Numbered from the stretch's first letter, positions 15,262 through 30,500 are shown. The stretch is 64,000 bases of DNA from Propioniciclava sp. MC1595 (GCF_017569205.1 NZ_CP071870.1:2666001-2730000); one strand, 5' to 3'. Numbers and translations are program-made. Notes: generated from the sequence alone by a model not told the origin.

Positions 15262-16128
15262 TCAGTCCAGCGCCCCCGCGGCGAAGGTGTTGCAGGTGTT
15301 CGGGTCGCCGGAGTTGAAGCCCTGGGCGAGCCACTCCTTGCGCATCTGCGAGGAGCCGTGGGTCCACTGGCTCGGGTCGACGCGGCCGGCCTGCATGTGC
15401 TGGATGTGGTCGTCACCGACGACCTCGGCGGCGTTCACGGCGCGGTCCAGGTCGTCCTGGGTGACCTCGCTGATGATGCTGTCGGCCGAACCCGACGCGT
15501 AGCGCAGCCACGCACCGGCGTAGCAGTCGGCCTGCAGCTCGAGGCGGACGGCCGGCGAGTTCGCACCCGCGGTCTGGCCCTGCTGCTGGACCTTGCCCAT
15601 GATGCCGGTCAGGTTCTGGATGTGGTGGCCGTACTCGTGCGCGATCACGTACGCCTCGGCGGCGTCACCGCCCTGCGCGCCCAGCTGGGGCAGCATCGTC
15701 TGGAAGAAGCTCTTGTCGAGGTAGACCGTCGCGTCGGCCGGGCAGTAGAACGGGCCGACCTGCGCGCTGGCCTGGCCGCCCGCGGTGTTGACGGCGCCCT
15801 CGAAGGTCACGGTCTTGGTGGGCTGGTAGCCCGACAGCGTCTGCGACCAGAAGTTCTGGATCGAGTTGGTGTAGGCCACGTAGCGGCACTCCGGGTCCTT
15901 CTCGATGTCGGCACCGGTCTGGCAGTGGGCGTACTGGCTGTTGTCGGTCTGGCCGGGCGCCGGGGCAGCCCCGCCGCCGAGCAGGTCGCCCGGGTTGAAG
16001 CCGAACAACAGCGCAAGGATCATGATCAGGATGCTGGCCCCGCCGCCCACGGCGATCGTGCCGCCACGGCCTCGGCCGCCACCGCCCATCTGGGACGGGT
16101 CGAGCTGTGCCCCCGGGTTGTACTGCAC
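15262..16128 (-). CDS. YpfJ-family neutral zinc metallopeptidase
   Basis: Membrane-anchored metallopeptidase of 288 residues. A short Gly/Arg-rich N-terminus (MGGGGRGRGGTIAVGGG) is followed by one transmembrane helix (ILIMILALLFGF) and a large domain with conserved Cys residues, so the catalytic part is probably extracytoplasmic. The zinc motif is HEYGHH (His164, His168), with the third ligand and glutamate probably in LELQADCYAGAW. The opening MQYNPGAQLDPSQM is typical of the family. A GTG start at 16128 follows a GGGGGCAC stretch; no better start is in frame. Its substrate is unknown. Confidence 0.9.
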   Translation of the reverse strand: MQYNPGAQLDPSQMGGGGRGRGGTIAVGGGASILIMILALLFGFNPGDLLGGGAAPAPGQTDNSQYAHCQTGADIEKDPECRYVAYTNSIQNFWSQTLSGYQPTKTVTFEGAVNTAGGQASAQVGPFYCPADATVYLDKSFFQTMLPQLGAQGGDAAEAYVIAHEYGHHIQNLTGIMGKVQQQGQTAGANSPAVRLELQADCYAGAWLRYASGSADSIISEVTQDDLDRAVNAAEVVGDDHIQHMQAGRVDPSQWTHGSSQMRKEWLAQGFNSGDPNTCNTFAAGALD

Positions 16129-16263
16129 GTCGTGCCCCCATCGTCGCTGCTGGAACTCGGTTTGAGCACAGCGGCCCCATCGCCCCGCGCACGGTGGGTG
16201 CGACCCGGGCCCGCCCCGGAGAGGCGGCTTGGGTTCCTCTCCGGGTCACGCCAAGATGGGCAG

Positions 16264-16977
16264 GTGCAGATCATCGGCGTGGAGGTACCGGGCGGGACGC
16301 CCGTGCTCGCCTTCACGCTCGGCCACGGGGAGGACCCGTACCAGGTCGCGTGGGAGGGCGGGTACCGCGTGCTGCGTCCGCTCTCGGCGGCCGGCACGGT
16401 CGAGGACCTGACCGTCACCCTGCAGCTCGCCGAGCACGGGCGTCCGGTGACGCCCCGCGGCCCCCAGCGCGTGCGCACGACCCTGCGCCCCGGTGAGATG
16501 TCCGGACGCCCCGTCGTGCGCCAGCGGCTGGCCGCCTACGGCCTCGTGGTGTCGGACCGGGGCGTGCTCGCGACCGAGTTCTCCGACCGGACGGCCGTCC
16601 CCGGCATGTGGGGCCTGCCCGGCGGGGGCATCGACCCGGGCGAGAACCCCGCGACCGCCGTGGCCCGCGAGGTGTTCGAGGAGACCGGGCAGGACATCGA
16701 GATCACCCAGTTCCTCGACATGCAGTCCGACCACTGGATCGGGCACTCCCCCAGCGGCGTCGTCGAGGACTTCCACGCCGTGCGGCTCATCTATGCCGCG
16801 CGGTGCGACAACCCGCGCGACCCCGTCGTCCACGACGTCGGCGGCACCACCGCGAGCTCACAGTGGGTGCCGGTGCACTCGTTCCGCGACGTGGCCTGGA
16901 TCAACGGGGCCCGCAGCCTGCTGGGCAAGCACGGCCACGACCTGGTCCGCAGCTACCGCCGGCGCCGCTCGGCCTGA
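16264..16977 (+). CDS. Nudix hydrolase
   Basis: A 237-residue protein whose C-terminal ~140 residues form a Nudix domain: the box reads GGGIDPGENPATAVAREVFE then ETGQDI, matching GX5EX7REUXEEXGU. It should hydrolyse a nucleoside diphosphate linked to another moiety; the substrate is unknown. The N-terminal ~90 residues form a separate beta-rich domain without a motif known to me. The GTG at 16264 lies six bases after CAAGAT, a weak leaderless pattern. It converges on the BI-1 gene across a shared terminator. Confidence 0.85.
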   Translation: MQIIGVEVPGGTPVLAFTLGHGEDPYQVAWEGGYRVLRPLSAAGTVEDLTVTLQLAEHGRPVTPRGPQRVRTTLRPGEMSGRPVVRQRLAAYGLVVSDRGVLATEFSDRTAVPGMWGLPGGGIDPGENPATAVAREVFEETGQDIEITQFLDMQSDHWIGHSPSGVVEDFHAVRLIYAARCDNPRDPVVHDVGGTTASSQWVPVHSFRDVAWINGARSLLGKHGHDLVRSYRRRRSA

Positions 16978-16987
16978 CACCGAACGC

Positions 16988-17023
16988 CGAAGCCCCCGCC
17001 CGGATGACCGGAAGGGGGCTTCG
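16988..17023. terminator. Bidirectional hairpin terminator
   Basis: Ten-base arms CGAAGCCCCC (16988-16997) and its complement (17014-17023) between the convergent Nudix and BI-1 genes. On the plus strand the stem is followed by TTCGTGTG, without a strong T-run. Confidence 0.8.
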
Positions 17024-17034
17024 TGTGACGTGCG

Positions 17035-17853
17035 TCAGTTGGAGCGGAAGTACGACAGGATCCGCAGGATCTCGGTGTACAGCCAGACCATGGTGATGGT
17101 GAGGCCGAAGGCCGCGCGCCACGACTCCGAGGCGGGCAGGCGGTTGCGGATGCCCTGCTCGACGAAGTCGAAGTCCATGATCAGGTTGGCCACGGCCAGG
17201 ACGACCGCGATGGCCGAGATGATGCCGGCGAGCGGCGTGAACTCGAACGAGCGCAGGCCCACGTTGGTGCCGAACAGCGCCAGGACGAAGTTCACCAGCA
17301 GGGTGCCGGCGAGGGCGAAGGTCGCGATGGTGACGATCTTGCGGAACTGGCTGGTCACCTTGATCCGCAGGAACTTGTACGCGGCCAGCGTCGCGCCCGC
17401 GGCGATGAACGTGCCGATCACGGCCTGCACCACGATGCCGGGGTAGAGGATCTCGAACATCAGGCTGAACGCACCGATGAAGACGCCCTCGATGGCGGCG
17501 TACACGAGCACCATGCCCGGGTTGATCTGGCGTCGGAAGCCGACCAGGAGGACCGTGACGAAGCCCACGATGCCCGAGCCGATGAGGGCCGGCATCATGA
17601 ACTGCGGCGGCAGGAACATGAAGGTGATGGCGGCCGCCACGATGAGCGCGCCGAGGGTGATCGCCGTCTTGGTGATGACGTCGTCGATGGTCATGACGCC
17701 CGGGGTGGGCTGCCCGGGGGCCTCGTAGGGCGCCGGGGCACCGTACTGGGGCGCGCCGTACGGCTGCTGCCCGTACTGCTGCTGCTGGCCGTACTGGGGT
17801 GCCGCGTGCGAGAACTGCTCGCTGCGCGTGAAGATGGGGTTGGTGCTCTGCAT
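17035..17853 (-). CDS. Bax inhibitor-1/YccA family membrane protein
   Basis: A 272-residue protein with an N-terminal ~50-residue tail rich in Gln, Tyr, Pro and Gly (PQYGQQQQYGQQPYGAP), then seven hydrophobic helices ending TMVWLYTEILRILSYFR. This is the actinobacterial form of the BI-1/YccA family, thought to form pH-sensitive ion-leak channels or to modulate membrane proteolysis; neither is shown here. The motif MDFDFVEQGIRNRLP lies before the last helix. ATG 17853 follows AGAAAGG by about ten bases. It stands alone, with the odd tRNA gene just upstream on the same strand. Confidence 0.88.
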   Translation of the reverse strand: MQSTNPIFTRSEQFSHAAPQYGQQQQYGQQPYGAPQYGAPAPYEAPGQPTPGVMTIDDVITKTAITLGALIVAAAITFMFLPPQFMMPALIGSGIVGFVTVLLVGFRRQINPGMVLVYAAIEGVFIGAFSLMFEILYPGIVVQAVIGTFIAAGATLAAYKFLRIKVTSQFRKIVTIATFALAGTLLVNFVLALFGTNVGLRSFEFTPLAGIISAIAVVLAVANLIMDFDFVEQGIRNRLPASESWRAAFGLTITMVWLYTEILRILSYFRSN

Positions 17854-17931
17854 CAGAGTGCGCGCCTTTCTGGTGGACTCGACATCATTCTACGACACGC
17901 CACCAAGCAGGCCCTGTATTCCGCCGCTGGG

Positions 17932-18005
17932 TGCCCCCGGCGGGATTCGAACCCGCACTTGGGCGGGTTTAAGCCGCCTGCCTCTGCCGGTTGGGCCACG
18001 GGGGC
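17932..18005 (-). tRNA. tRNA with anticodon TAA (tRNA-Leu-like) but a short variable loop
   Basis: The 74-nt minus-strand sequence folds cleanly: acceptor GCCCCCG with CGGGGGC, anticodon stem GGCGG with CCGCC around CTTAAAC, and T-arm GCGGG-TTCGAAT-CCCGC. The anticodon reads TAA (codon UUA, Leu). The D-arm (GCC, an 11-nt loop CAACCGGCAGA, GGC) is of the Leu/Ser type, yet the variable region is only CAAGT, not the long arm expected of tRNA-Leu. The discriminator is A but the next bases are CCCA, so CCA is not encoded exactly. Identity is therefore uncertain. It sits next to the ppx gene, where I recall actinobacteria having a tRNA-Leu. Confidence 0.75.
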
Positions 18006-18031
18006 GGCGACCGGACGCCGTGCGCCCGAGT

Positions 18032-18964
18032 CTACGGCGCTGCCGCGAGCAGCTGCGCGACGACCCCGTCGAGGATGTCGGACTCGCTCACCGTGAGGTC
18101 CACCCCGACGCGTGCGGCCACGCGCGCGCAGATGAGGGCGCCGGCGCAGATCACGTCGGCGCGCCCGGGCACCATCGTCGGGATGATGAGCACCTCGGCC
18201 ACCGTGCTGCCGAGCAGCCGGTCCGCCAGCGCGGTGAGATCGGCGCGCGTCACCGTCGAGCCGTGCACGCGGGCCCGGTCATAGGTCTCCAACCCCTGCA
18301 CGATGGCCGACAGCGAGGTGGCGGTCCCGCCCACTCCGATCCACGTGCGGGCGGCGGCGAGGTCGATGCCCGAGGCGTCCAGCAGGGCGTCGACGTGCGC
18401 GGTGGCCGCCGCCACCTGCTCGGCGGTCGGCGGGTCGGAGGCCAGGAAGCGCTCGCGCAGGCGCACCGACCCGATGTCGAGCGAGGTGCCCCGCACCGGC
18501 TGCCCGGACGCCCCGAGCACCAGTTCGGTCGATCCCCCGCCGATGTCGACGACCAGGGCGGGCGGCGTGGCCTCGGGGGAGGCGCCCAGCGCGCCGTCGA
18601 ACGACAGCTGCGCCTCCTCGGCCCCCGAGATCACCTCGGGGTCGACGCCCAGCCGGGCGCGCACGCCGGCGAAGAACTCCTCGCGGTTGCCGGCGTCCCG
18701 GGCGGCGGAGGTGGCCACGAACCGCAACCGGCCGACCCCGTGGGCAGCGAGGACCGCCGCGTACTCGTCGCACGCCGCGAAGGTGCGGGCGAGCGCGTCG
18801 GGGTGGAACTCACCGGTCGCGTCGACGCCCTGGCCCAGGCGGGTGATGCGCAGGGTGCGCTCCAGCTCGACCGGTGCCTGCGCGGGGCCGGCGGCCACCA
18901 GGAGGCGCACCGAGTTGGTGCCGCAGTCGATGGCGGCGACGGGGGCGCCGGCTCCGGGGGTCAC
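18032..18964 (-). CDS. ppx: Ppx/GppA exopolyphosphatase-like phosphatase
   Basis: Cytoplasmic ASKHA-fold enzyme of 310 residues that removes terminal phosphate from polyphosphate or pppGpp. Motifs: phosphate-1 AAIDCGTNSVRLLVA at the N-terminus, ATSAARDAGNREEFF, the second phosphate loop VVDIGGGSTELVLG and the conserved acid SGAEEAQLSF. It is the short form, as in mycobacterial Ppx2 (about 310 to 320 residues), without the C-terminal HD domain of E. coli Ppx. The GTG start overlaps the stop of the DUF501 gene (GTGA), the last step of a coupled ftsB-DUF501-ppx run. Confidence 0.92.
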   Translation of the reverse strand: MTPGAGAPVAAIDCGTNSVRLLVAAGPAQAPVELERTLRITRLGQGVDATGEFHPDALARTFAACDEYAAVLAAHGVGRLRFVATSAARDAGNREEFFAGVRARLGVDPEVISGAEEAQLSFDGALGASPEATPPALVVDIGGGSTELVLGASGQPVRGTSLDIGSVRLRERFLASDPPTAEQVAAATAHVDALLDASGIDLAAARTWIGVGGTATSLSAIVQGLETYDRARVHGSTVTRADLTALADRLLGSTVAEVLIIPTMVPGRADVICAGALICARVAARVGVDLTVSESDILDGVVAQLLAAAP

Positions 18965-19470
18965 TCCCCCTCCAGGCAGGGGCGCGCCCAGAACTCGCCG
19001 AGGGCGTCCACGGCCTCGTCGCCGAGCGGGTTGACGCCCCGCCCGGCCGCGAGCGCGTGCCCGACGAGGACGTGCAGGCACTTCACGCGGGTCGGCATGC
19101 CGCCCGCCGAGATGCCGGCGATCTCGGGGACGTCGCCGAGGGCGGCGCGGTCGGCCAGGTAGGCCTCGTGGGCGGCGGTGTAGGCGGCGGCGAGCTCGGG
19201 GTCCTCGGCGAGGCGGTCGGTCATCTCGGCCATCACGCCCTGCGACTCCAGCGTCGAGCAGCCGGCCGTCGCGCGCGGGCAGGTCAGGTAGTACGTGGTC
19301 GGGAACGGCGTGCCGTCCGGCAGGCGGGGATCGGTGGCGACCACGCCGGGCTTGCCGCAGGGGCAGCGCCACGCGATGCCCGCGATGCCGCGCGGGGGGC
19401 GTCCGAGTTGCTGTTCGAGGACGGCGACGTCGGCCGCAGAGGCCGGTTCGAGTGCTGGCACGCCCGCCAC
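18961..19470 (-). CDS. DUF501 family protein
   Basis: Up to 169 residues, of unknown function, always found beside ppx and ftsB in actinobacteria as far as I recall. Characteristic segments are LGRPPRGIAGIAWRCPCGKP, PTTYYLTCPRA and RVKCLHVLVGHALAAGRGVN. Cysteines at CPCG and in LTCP could bind metal. Two in-frame GTG starts exist, at 19470 and 19461; the second lies seven bases after TAGGGT, the window's leaderless pattern, and would shorten the protein by three residues. It starts one base after the ftsB stop, so coupling is likely either way. Confidence 0.88.
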   Translation of the reverse strand: MAGVPALEPASAADVAVLEQQLGRPPRGIAGIAWRCPCGKPGVVATDPRLPDGTPFPTTYYLTCPRATAGCSTLESQGVMAEMTDRLAEDPELAAAYTAAHEAYLADRAALGDVPEIAGISAGGMPTRVKCLHVLVGHALAAGRGVNPLGDEAVDALGEFWARPCLEGE

Positions 19471-19471
19471 C

Positions 19472-20047
19472 CTAGCGGGGCAGCGGGTCCGGCTCGTCGG
19501 CCTGCCGCATCGAGACGGCCAGCTTGTCCCACCACCGGGAGGCCAGGTCGCTGGTCTGCGCCTCGCCGACGCCCTCGATCTCGGTGGTGCCCGACATCAC
19601 CTGCCCGTCGGCCCCGATCACGCGGTAGCCGATCTCGCCGGGCATGACCCAGCCGAGGCGGTTGCGGGCCTGGGCGCGGACGTAGGCCGGGTCCTCCCAG
19701 CGGGCGAGCTCGTTCTCGAGCTCGGCGACGCGGGCGGTGCGCTGCTCGATCTGGGCCTGGGCGGCCGCGAGGTCCTGGCTCTGAACGACCCACACGCGCA
19801 GCGAGCCGGCGAACGAGGCCGCGAGCACGATGAGCACGCCGAACAGGATCAGCGCGCGGCGGGTGAAGACCAGCCGCGCATTCGTCTTGGGCAGCTTCGC
19901 CGCGGCCCGCCCGATCGCAGAGTTGCGGACGGCGGCGGCCGGATTCAGGCGGGGGGTGGTCTTCTTCGCCGGGGCCTCGGGCGAACGGGTGCGCTTGCTC
20001 GACCGGCCGCGGCCGGACGGCTGGCGGTTGAGCCTGTTCTCGCGCAC
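19472..20047 (-). CDS. ftsB: FtsB/DivIC-family septum formation initiator
   Basis: Bitopic division protein of about 191 residues. A basic, disordered cytoplasmic tail of ~60 residues is followed by one transmembrane helix (about 65-87, ALILFGVLIVLAASFAG), a short coiled coil (about 90-116, QDLAAAQAQIEQRTARVAEL) and the conserved DPAYVRAQARNRLGWVMPGE segment outside the cell. It acts with FtsL and FtsQ at the septum. The GTG at 20047 is chosen over longer possibilities because those would start inside the eno terminator; a TACGCT box about 40 bases upstream may be its promoter. Confidence 0.85.
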   Translation of the reverse strand: MRENRLNRQPSGRGRSSKRTRSPEAPAKKTTPRLNPAAAVRNSAIGRAAAKLPKTNARLVFTRRALILFGVLIVLAASFAGSLRVWVVQSQDLAAAQAQIEQRTARVAELENELARWEDPAYVRAQARNRLGWVMPGEIGYRVIGADGQVMSGTTEIEGVGEAQTSDLASRWWDKLAVSMRQADEPDPLPR

Positions 20048-20136
20048 GATCCTTCGGGGCCTCTCGTCGGGGAAGGGAGGTTGCGCTCCAGCGTAGGCGC
20101 GGCCGGCCCGTGGGCGGGGCACGACACCCCGGACGC

Positions 20137-20175
20137 CGCACGGCCGGCCCCTCACGAGGAGGGACCGGCCGTGCG
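20137..20175 (-). terminator. Hairpin terminator of eno
   Basis: Arms of 14 bp with one mismatch (20137-20150 with 20162-20175), extended outward by GACACCC and GGGTGTC. It starts 15 bases after the eno stop on the minus strand and precedes ftsB. Confidence 0.75.
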
Positions 20176-20190
20176 GGTGTCGGGTGTGGA

Positions 20191-22604
<2,414 letters not shown>

Positions 22605-22694
22605 GCCGGGAGGTTGGGCGGCTTCTCTCCCAGCAGCGCACCAGGTTTCGCGACCTGTGGAGAACCATCTCCAGAGCGCAGGTCGGGCTGGGGA

Positions 22695-22755
22695 AACTCA
22701 AGCCCTGGGCGTCCAGAACCCAAGCCCTCGGCGCAGAAAACTCAAGCCCTCGGCG
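22695..22755 (-). repeat. Right array: three inverted copies of the same 17-bp core, 22-bp period
   Basis: Copies at 22695-22711, 22717-22733 and 22739-22755 read AACYCAAGCCCTCGGCG on the plus strand, the reverse complement of the left-array core, with spacers TCCAG and CAGAA. The last copy overlaps the 3' end of mazG and supplies its stop codon. The segment 22605-22694 between this array and the DUF559 start holds no gene that I can see. Confidence 0.92.
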
Positions 22756-23362
22756 AATCCTCCGCAGCGCGGATCGCGGCCTCCAGGGCCCGGACCGCGT
22801 CGCGGACGGCCTGGTCGGCGTCCACCCCGCTGGCCTGGGCGCGGGCGACCAGGGCGACGATGCCGCCGCCGACCTCGGACGCCGTGACCGGCTCGGCCGG
22901 CAGGCCCGGGTCCACGCCGTGCGAGCGGGCGCGGGAGACGACCTTCATGGTGCGCGCGAGCGCGTTGAGCGGCGGGATCCCGTCGAGGGCCGAGGTGCGG
23001 CCCTTCTCGGCGCGCTTGCGCGCCTCCCACGAGCCCATCAGGTCGTCGGGCACGTCGCCGTCGCCGAAGACGTACGGGTGCCGGGCCACCAGCTTGTCGG
23101 CGATGCCGCGCGCCACGTCCTCGATCGAGAACCGGCCGTCCTGGCGGGCGATCTCGGCGTGGAAGACCACCTGCAGCAGCAGGTCGCCCAGCTCCTCGAC
23201 CAGGTGGTCGTCGGAGCCGGTCTCGATCGCCTCGACGACCTCGGCCGCCTCCTCGACGAGGTAGGCGACCAGCGAGCGGTGCGTCTGCTCGGCGTCCCAC
23301 GGGCAGCCCACGCGGAGCGCCGTCATCACGTCGATGAGGCGCTCGACCTCGGGGTGCGCCAC
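22742..23362 (-). CDS. mazG: MazG family nucleoside triphosphate pyrophosphohydrolase
   Basis: House-cleaning NTP pyrophosphatase of 206 residues. The all-alpha catalytic core has the metal-binding EExxE region EEAAEVVEAIE and the second acidic motif EELGDLLLQVVFHAEIA, opening with ALRVGCPWDAEQTH. The full E. coli protein has two MazG domains; here the C-terminal half is shorter and ends EDSPRA. The last four residues and the TGA stop come from a repeat copy (22739-22755), so the natural C-terminus has probably been replaced. GTG 23362 is the start in the conserved context, ten bases after the upstream lipoprotein gene. Confidence 0.9.
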   Translation of the reverse strand: MAHPEVERLIDVMTALRVGCPWDAEQTHRSLVAYLVEEAAEVVEAIETGSDDHLVEELGDLLLQVVFHAEIARQDGRFSIEDVARGIADKLVARHPYVFGDGDVPDDLMGSWEARKRAEKGRTSALDGIPPLNALARTMKVVSRARSHGVDPGLPAEPVTASEVGGGIVALVARAQASGVDADQAVRDAVRALEAAIRAAEDSPRA

Positions 23363-23372
23363 GGGTCGCGGC

Positions 23373-23891
23373 TCAGCGGCGCAGCGTGGCGGAGTCGGCG
23401 GCCCGCGCCAGGGAGGCGTCCCCGAACGAGGCGCGGGAGGCGTCCCACTGGCCGTAGCGCGGGTTGATCGTGATGTCGAGCTTGCCGACCTCCTCGACGA
23501 ACTTGTCGGCGCCCAGCTCCTCCTGCAGCAGGAACGCGCGCGTCGCGGCGTCGGCCCACTCGGCACCGCCCGGGACCTGGCTGACGGCGGCCACGGCCGG
23601 GTACTGGCCGATGACCTCCTGCTGGTCGGCGGCGGTGATCGTCGTGCCGGTGGACGCCGCGACCTGGCGGGCCGCCTCGCCCAGCACCAGGTCGTAGGTG
23701 GCCTGCTTGAGGGCGAGCCCGGTCTCGCTGCCGGTGGCCTGGCCAAGGACGCGCGCGACCTCGCGCACGGTGCTGTCGGCGATCCGGACGCCGTTCACGG
23801 TGGCGGCGTCGGCGGGCGAGTTGGCGCAGCCGGTCAGGGCCAGCGCCGCCACGGCGACGCCGGCAGCCAGGGTGCGTGCGGCCTTGTTCAT
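23373..23891 (-). CDS. SurA N-terminal domain-like lipoprotein
   Basis: A 172-residue secreted lipoprotein. The signal peptide MNKAARTLAAGVAVAALALT ends in lipobox LTGC. The mature part begins ATVNGVRIADSTVREVARVL, the chaperone segment that opens SurA/PrsA-type foldases, and ends INPRYGQWD, also seen in that group. The parvulin isomerase domain is absent, so this is a chaperone-like domain only. ATG 23891 follows GAGGAG. It lies between mfd and mazG; mycobacteria have a different lipoprotein (LpqU) in this region. Confidence 0.82.
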   Translation of the reverse strand: MNKAARTLAAGVAVAALALTGCANSPADAATVNGVRIADSTVREVARVLGQATGSETGLALKQATYDLVLGEAARQVAASTGTTITAADQQEVIGQYPAVAAVSQVPGGAEWADAATRAFLLQEELGADKFVEEVGKLDITINPRYGQWDASRASFGDASLARAADSATLRR

Positions 23892-23962
23892 GGGTTCTGC
23901 TCCTCGAGGACGATCGGATCCGCCCCGATCCTAGCCACCCGCGCGGGGCCACCATGCAGGTG

Positions 23963-27430
<3,468 letters not shown>

Positions 27431-27437
27431 GGCGAAC

Positions 27438-27494
27438 AGTGTAGGTCCTCGGAACTGGGCCCCGACCCGCGGGCGGACGCCCCACCGGTAGCCT
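27438..27494. promoter_or_regulatory. Divergent promoters of mfd and purL
   Basis: On the minus strand TACACT (27438-27443) is seven bases from the mfd GTG. On the plus strand TAGCCT (27489-27494) is about 36 bases from the purL ATG, which has its own GGAGG ribosome-binding site. Confidence 0.5.
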
Positions 27495-27530
27495 GTTCCC
27501 CGTCCCGCACCGTCACACCGGAGGCTTTCC

Positions 27531-30500
27531 ATGGCGCCCGCTCCCGACCAGGTCGACACCACCGCCGCGTCGCACCACTACGACCTGATGGTGGTCCCCG
27601 GAGGATCGGCGCTCCCGGCCTTCCGCGCCACCTCCTTGGTCGCGCGACTGCAGGCCGTCGCCCCGCAGGTGACCGGCATCAGCGCCCGGTACGTGCACCT
27701 GGTCGCCTCCGACGAGGCGCTCTCCGACGCCGACGTCGAGACGCTCGCCCGCATCCTCGAGTACGGGCCCCCCGCCGACCCCGCGCCGGACGCCGGGGCC
27801 GCCACGGCGTCCATGGTCGTCGCCCCGCGCCTGGGCACGATCTCGCCGTGGGCGTCCAAGGCGACCGACATCGTGCACAACTGCGGCATCGACGTGCACC
27901 GCGTGGAGCGGGTCACCGAGTACACCCTCACGCTGGACGCCCCGCTCACCGGCGAGCAGGCCGAGGCCTGCGCCGCGATCCTGCACGACCGGATGACCGA
28001 GTCGGTCCTGGACAGCCGCGAGGCCGCCACCGAGGTCTTCGCCGAGAAGGACGCCGAGCCAATGGCCCACGTCGACGTGCTCGGCCACGGCCGCGAGGCC
28101 CTCGTCGAGGCCAACTCGGCCTTCGGCCTGGCCCTGTCCGAGGACGAGATCGACTACCTCGTCGACGCCTTCACCGGCCTGGACCGCAACCCCACCGACG
28201 TCGAGCTGATGATGTTCGCGCAGGCGAACTCCGAGCACTGCCGCCACAAGATCTTCAACGCCGACTTCGTCATCGACGGCGTCCCGCAGGACTCCTCGCT
28301 GTTCGGCATGATCCGGCACACCGAGCGCGTCGCGGGCGGGCTGGCGAACGGCACGATCGTCGCCTACAAGGACAACTCCTCGATCATGGCCGGCGGCCAG
28401 GCCACCCGGTTCGTGCCCGAGCCGGACGCCGCCTACGCGGCCCCCGCGCCGTATGCCGAGCGCCCGGGCGAGGTGCACGTGCTGATGAAGGTCGAGACCC
28501 ACAACCACCCGACGGCGATCTCGCCGTTCCCGGGGGCGGCGACCGGCTCCGGCGGCGAGATCCGCGACGAGGGCGCGACCGGCCGCGGTTCGCAGCCCAA
28601 GGCGGGCCTGACCGGCTTCGTCGTGTCCAACCTCAACCTGCCCGGCACCGACGAGCCGTGGGAGGCCGAGCAGTACGGCGCCCCCGCGCACATCGCGTCC
28701 CCACTCGAGATCACGACCGACGCCCCCCTGGGCGCTGCGGCCTTCAACAACGAGTTCGGACGCCCCGGGCTCGGCGGGTTCTTCCGCGTCTACGAGCAGA
28801 CGGTGGACGGCGTCCGCCGCGGCTACCACAAGCCGATCATGAGCGCCGGAGGCCTGGGCGCGATCAGCGCCGAGCAGACCGAGAAGGTCGTGTTCGGGGA
28901 GGGCTCGCTGCTGATCCAGCTGGGCGGGCCGGGCATGCGCATCGGCATGGGTGGCGGCGCCGCCAGCTCGATGGCGGCCGGCACCAACGCGGCCGAGCTC
29001 GACTTCGACTCGGTGCAGCGCGGCAACCCCGAGATGGAGCGGCGCGCGCAGGAGGTCATCAACGCGTGCTGGGCGCTCGGGGCCGACAACCCGATCCTGG
29101 CGATCCACGACGTGGGCGCGGGCGGCCTGTCGAACGCGTTCCCCGAGCTGGTCAACGACGCCGGCATGGGTGCCCGCTTCGACCTGGACGCGGTGCCACT
29201 GGAGGAGTCCGGGCTGGCGCCCAAGGAGGTCTGGTGCAACGAGAGCCAGGAGCGCTACGTGCTGGCGATCGCGCCCGAGTCGCTGGAGCGGTTCCGCGCC
29301 ATCTGCGCGCGCGAGCGCGCCCCGTTCGCCGTGGTCGGGCGGGCGTTCGACGACGGTGAGCTCGTGGTGGCCGACGACGCGATCGACGCGGGCCCCGGTG
29401 ACGACCCGGCCGTCGACATGCCGCTGTTCACCTTGCTCGGCAAGCCGCCGAGGATGACGCGCGACGTGACGCGGGTCGAGCGGTCGGCGCCCGCGCTGGA
29501 CCTCGCCCGGTTCGACGACGCCGACGCCGTGCGCGAGGCCGCCTACGCCGTGCTGCGGCACCCGAGCGTGGCGTCCAAGCGCTTCCTGATCACGATCGGC
29601 GACCGCACGGTCGGCGGCCTGTCCCACCGCGACCAGATGGTCGGCCCGTGGCAGGTGCCGGTGGCCGACGTCGCGGTCACACTCACCGACCACATCGGCT
29701 TCGCCGGGCAGGCGATGAGTTCGGGCGAGCGCATGCCGCTCGCGTCCGTGGACGCCCCCGCCTCGGGCCGCATGGCCGTCGGCGAGGCGATCACCAACCT
29801 GCTCGCCGCCCCGATCACGCTCAACCGGGTCAAGCTGTCGGCGAACTGGATGGCCGCCTGCGGCGAACCCGGCGAGGACGCCGCCCTCTACGACACCGTG
29901 CGCGCGGTCGGCCTCGAGCTGTGTCCGGCGCTGGGCGTCAGCATCCCGGTCGGCAAGGACTCGTTGTCGATGCGCACCAAGTGGTCGGCCGACGGAGAGG
30001 ACAAGCAGGTCACCTCCCCGGTGTCGCTGGTGGTCTCGGCGTTCGCGTCGCTGGCCGACGTCCGCGGCACCCTCACCCCGCAGGTGGGCGCCGACCAGGC
30101 GCTGCTGCTGGTCGACCTCGGCGCCGGCGCCGACCGCCTCGGCGGCTCGATGCTCGCCCAGGTCTCGGGCGAGTTCGGCGGCGAGGTCCCCGACCTCGAC
30201 GACCCGTCCCGTCTCGTGGCGCTGGTGGACGCGGTGAACGCGCTGCGTTCGGCCGGGCTGGTTGCGGCCTACCACGACCGCTCCGACGGTGGCCTGTGGG
30301 CCGCGGCCGTCGAGATGGGCCTGGCCGGCGCAACCGGCCTGTCGCTGGACGTCTCCTCGGTGGCCGAGCTCTTCGCCGAGGAGCTGGGTGCGGTGCTGGC
30401 CGTGCCCACGGCGTCCCTGGACGACGCGCTGCTCGTGCTCGCCGAGCACGGGCTGGCCGACGTCACCGTGCCGGTCGGCTCGACCGCCGAGGGTCGGCGC

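Noticed and set aside
20048..20155. Longer N-terminus for FtsB
   Set aside because: It would begin inside the eno terminator hairpin and has no homology or ribosome-binding site.
27520..27562. Upstream start for mfd at 27562
   Set aside because: It would overlap the purL start; the GTG at 27430 gives normal length and a good leaderless box.
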